Part shown: positions 63,867-64,000 of the stretch, piece after piece | Numbering within the stretch: position 1 is the stretch's first letter | Layout: each line of letters opens with the position of its first letter | Assembly (NCBI RefSeq): GCF_000577275.2 | Contig: NZ_HG916855.1 | Coordinates: 1,798,001-1,862,000, forward strand | Source of the DNA: Rhizobium favelukesii | GTDB taxonomy: Bacteria; Pseudomonadota; Alphaproteobacteria; Rhizobiales; Rhizobiaceae | Direction of reading: 5' to 3' | DNA length: 64,000 bases | Position numbers and translations under genes: made by a program | The notes under the pieces: generated by a model | Databases searched by the model: none | Told to the model about the DNA's origin: nothing | Seen by the model: only the letters and a program-made list of their open reading frames with translations

Positions 63867-64000
63867 ATACTGCAGCGCAGCCTTATCGACCGTAACCAGA
63901 GGAATGCATTCGATCTTTGACTGGGCAATCAGAATCCGGTCGAAGGGATCTTTGTGAACGGGCGGGAGTGCTGCGATAGCAAGTGCGTGCTTTCGTTGAC
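63846..64000 (-). CDS. VapC-like PIN-domain toxin, 5' end outside the window
   Basis: The last 51 codons of a minus-strand gene that enters from the right edge. They read HALAIAALPPVHKDPFDRILIAQ, then IPLVTVDKAALQYPGLMGF and stop. HKDPFDRILIAQ with its conserved Asp pair, followed by the LVT-x-D strand, is the C-terminal half of VapC-type PIN ribonucleases. An antitoxin gene would be expected just outside the window. Only the fragment can be seen. Confidence 0.75.
   Translation of the reverse strand, partial: QRKHALAIAALPPVHKDPFDRILIAQSKIECIPLVTVDKAALQYPGLMGF

Noticed and set aside
1..64000. CRISPR arrays, tRNA or rRNA genes, replication origins
   Set aside because: No regularly spaced repeats, no tRNA or rRNA-like sequence and no replication genes or iteron clusters were noticed on reading either strand.

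Overview
The window reads as high-GC alphaproteobacterial DNA from the Rhizobiaceae (Rhizobium, Sinorhizobium/Ensifer or a relative). The main reasons are an alpha-galactoside locus with the same gene order as the agp locus of Sinorhizobium meliloti, a hutFC/hutIHGU locus, a bhbA-type methylmalonyl-CoA mutase, and several binding-protein-dependent sugar transporters packed side by side. Such density of catabolic operons, with no rRNA, tRNA or replication genes, would suit a chromid such as pSymB, but the sequence alone does not prove this.

Layout. 1-5.3 kb: end of an Rrf2 regulator, an MscS channel, a small operon (AhpD-like, NAD(P)-binding, cupin) divergent from a LysR regulator, and a 2-hydroxyacid dehydrogenase. 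5.5-7.6 kb: methylmalonyl-CoA mutase. 7.8-23.7 kb: three operons that look like one catabolic system: a Gfo/Idh dehydrogenase with a complete CUT1-type ABC importer (+ strand), then two divergent operons around 16.85 kb holding two M81 (MlrC-type) genes, a D-threonine-aldolase-like PLP enzyme, an NTF2-like protein, RidA, an RpiR regulator, an SDR, a GH20 hexosaminidase and an MFS exporter. The second M81 gene carries a frameshift. 23.8-30.9 kb: GH51 arabinofuranosidase, an unusual ArsR-type regulator and a second CUT1 importer. 31.0-41.1 kb: the agp locus (agaL1-agpA-agpB-agpC-agpD-agaL2, divergent agpT).

41.1-46.2 kb is a mixed stretch: DUF899 protein, a small unknown protein behind a structured leader, a histidine phosphatase, a secreted beta-helix protein, a thioredoxin-reductase-like flavoprotein with its Rrf2 partner. 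46.2-56.2 kb looks like inserted material: an IS3-type transposase remnant, a tight operon (ABC ATPase, GH172/DUF2961, Tat-dependent binding protein, two permeases, LacI) divergent from a GH32 enzyme, then about 1.3 kb of decayed DNA with a broken response-regulator gene. The GH172 + GH32 + importer + LacI set predicts uptake and intracellular breakdown of a fructose-containing oligosaccharide, possibly difructose dianhydrides, and is the most interesting system here. Two identical 16-bp palindromes, 31 bp apart, sit in its divergent promoter.

56.3-63.8 kb: histidine utilisation through formimidoylglutamate and formylglutamate (hutC, hutF, hutI, hutH, hutG, hutU) with a HutC-type palindrome between the divergent arms. 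The right edge holds the 3' end of a VapC-like PIN-domain gene.

All identifications are by eye from protein motifs and gene order. No database search, structure prediction or composition calculation was run.
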